Below, one piece after another: positions 63,461-64,000 of a stretch of 64,000 nt of DNA. Position numbers and translations under genes: made by a program. The notes beneath the pieces are model-generated. The model was not told where the DNA came from and ran no database searches. It was given only the letters and a program-made list of their open reading frames with translations. The stretch's first letter is position 1; each line of letters starts with the position of its first letter. The DNA is from Balneolaceae bacterium (GTDB taxonomy: Bacteria > Bacteroidota > Rhodothermia > Balneolales > Balneolaceae), in contig VEMX01000035.1 in assembly GCA_009711805.1 (NCBI GenBank), forward strand, positions 34,673 through 98,672, in the 5' to 3' direction.

Positions 63461-64000
63461 TTGTTCGCTTGGTGAACATTGACCCGTAAATTAACCAATA
63501 TATTGCAGGCAAAAAAAACCTGACACCTTTTGGAAGCTGTCAGATCTTACCCTCGTTATGATGCTCTGCTCCGTAATATTCAATGGAAGTTCGGCCTCCA
63601 ACTAAAAAAGTATATCTCCCGTATTGTGAACCAGGTTTTAGGGATTACCAGATGAGCAGGATGATAAGAAACACCCTGTCAATTTTTTTATTCCAACATA
63701 ATTTTAGTTTATCCTTTTCCTGGTTTTAACTGTGATGGATGTGATAAACAGGATGATTGTGATGAATTGGGGAAAGATAAAGGTTGGGTTGCTAGGATCG
63801 GGCAATCGGACGAGCTTCAGCCGGAGACCGAGGAAGTAAGACAAACGACCCCGTACCCGATCTGACCAATCACCGGTCTCATATGTTGAAGGTATCAACA
63901 TTTATCAGCTGGAAAAAGATTGCATACGTACGTTATGATCTTTACCCTCAGCACATTCTATTGGAATCGAGCCAGCCTGGCACCTCTAAGATTGGTCTAA
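63461..64000. other. Gene-poor end region with repeat-like stretch
   Basis: No supported gene occurs in 540 nt. A segment near 63735-63780 has a GGATGTGATAAACAGGATGATTGTGATGAATTGG pattern of the kind found dispersed in intergenic DNA. A 65-codon frame on the minus strand (63704-63901) ends in repeat sequence and has no signs of coding. An intrinsic terminator is annotated at 63512. Confidence 0.55.
63512..63543 (-). terminator. Intrinsic terminator for a leftward transcript
   Basis: On the minus strand a stem CTGACA/TGTCAG encloses a 12-nt loop and is followed by a run of eight T residues. It would end transcription coming from the right, before pncB. Confidence 0.65.

Noticed and set aside
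63704..63901. 65-codon minus-strand frame near the right end
   Set aside because: No conserved features and overlaps a dispersed repeat-like stretch.

Overview
The window looks like chromosome of a Gram-negative, pigmented bacterium of the Bacteroidota/Rhodothermota/Balneolota (FCB) neighbourhood, most likely a Balneola-like organism. This is inferred from content. There is a GWxTD-type secreted protein, a PF07638/TIGR02999-type sigma factor next to a Ser/Thr kinase with TPR repeats, a small membrane protein resembling DUF6787, outer-membrane barrels and a TamA/BamA-like protein, C30 or C40 carotenoid genes (crtB, crtI), and moderate G+C. Coding density is high. There is one tRNA, no rRNA, no CRISPR array and no intact insertion sequence or prophage.

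Layout. 0-5.3 kb: the 3' end of ftsX, a Fur-family regulator, a long-chain acyl-CoA synthetase, a propeller-like protein of unknown role and a glycosyltransferase. 5.3-10.6 kb: a phosphoesterase, then a tight leftward operon of a glutamine-synthetase-like ligase, an APH-like kinase, a HAD-IIA hydrolase and crtI. 10.8-18.6 kb: a universal stress protein, a membrane-anchored beta-lactamase-fold hydrolase, rlmD with a cyclic-nucleotide-binding protein, a TamA/BamA-like protein and a small acidic protein. 18.7-24.0 kb: a rightward run tatA, gatA, SDR, M28 peptidase, prmA, Ppx/GppA with overlapping or abutting ends. 24.0-27.3 kb: a nested palindrome, an outer-membrane barrel, an ECF sigma factor, a lipoprotein and a repeat-rich island with a GIY-YIG remnant.

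27.3-35.8 kb: a sigma factor/Ser-Thr kinase pair, queG, ftsE, a methyltransferase, pdxA and the GWxTD-type protein, all leftward. 35.9-44.3 kb: an acyl-CoA carboxylase beta subunit, a small membrane protein, a two-gene amino-acid decarboxylase operon, a LolC/E-like permease and lysS. 44.4-50.1 kb: a phosphopantetheinyl transferase, a degenerate MEMO-like protein, a DUF2520-type Rossmann protein, an alkyltransferase-like DNA repair protein, two exported thioredoxin-fold proteins, queD, queE and an SDR. 50.2-52.2 kb: a LacI-type regulator overlapping purC. 52.4-57.5 kb: crtB, accC, murQ, plsC, a TonB-like protein and tRNA-Ser(GGA). 58-64 kb: an outer-membrane barrel with a large lipoprotein, low-complexity repeats, a small membrane protein and the pncB-pncA NAD-salvage operon.

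How the genes fit together. Several pathways are split across the window: ftsX and ftsE lie about 31 kb apart, crtI and crtB about 45 kb apart, and queG lies about 17 kb from queDE. The biotin carboxylase (accC) and a carboxyltransferase beta subunit are also separated. The most unusual features are the ligase/kinase/phosphatase operon, the decarboxylase with an unrecognised partner, the MEMO paralogue that seems to lack metal ligands, a duplicated tRNA 3' end, and several repeat families in the intergenic DNA (a heptamer array at three loci, a roughly 173-bp nested palindrome and a GTCATC...GATCTCCC palindrome family).
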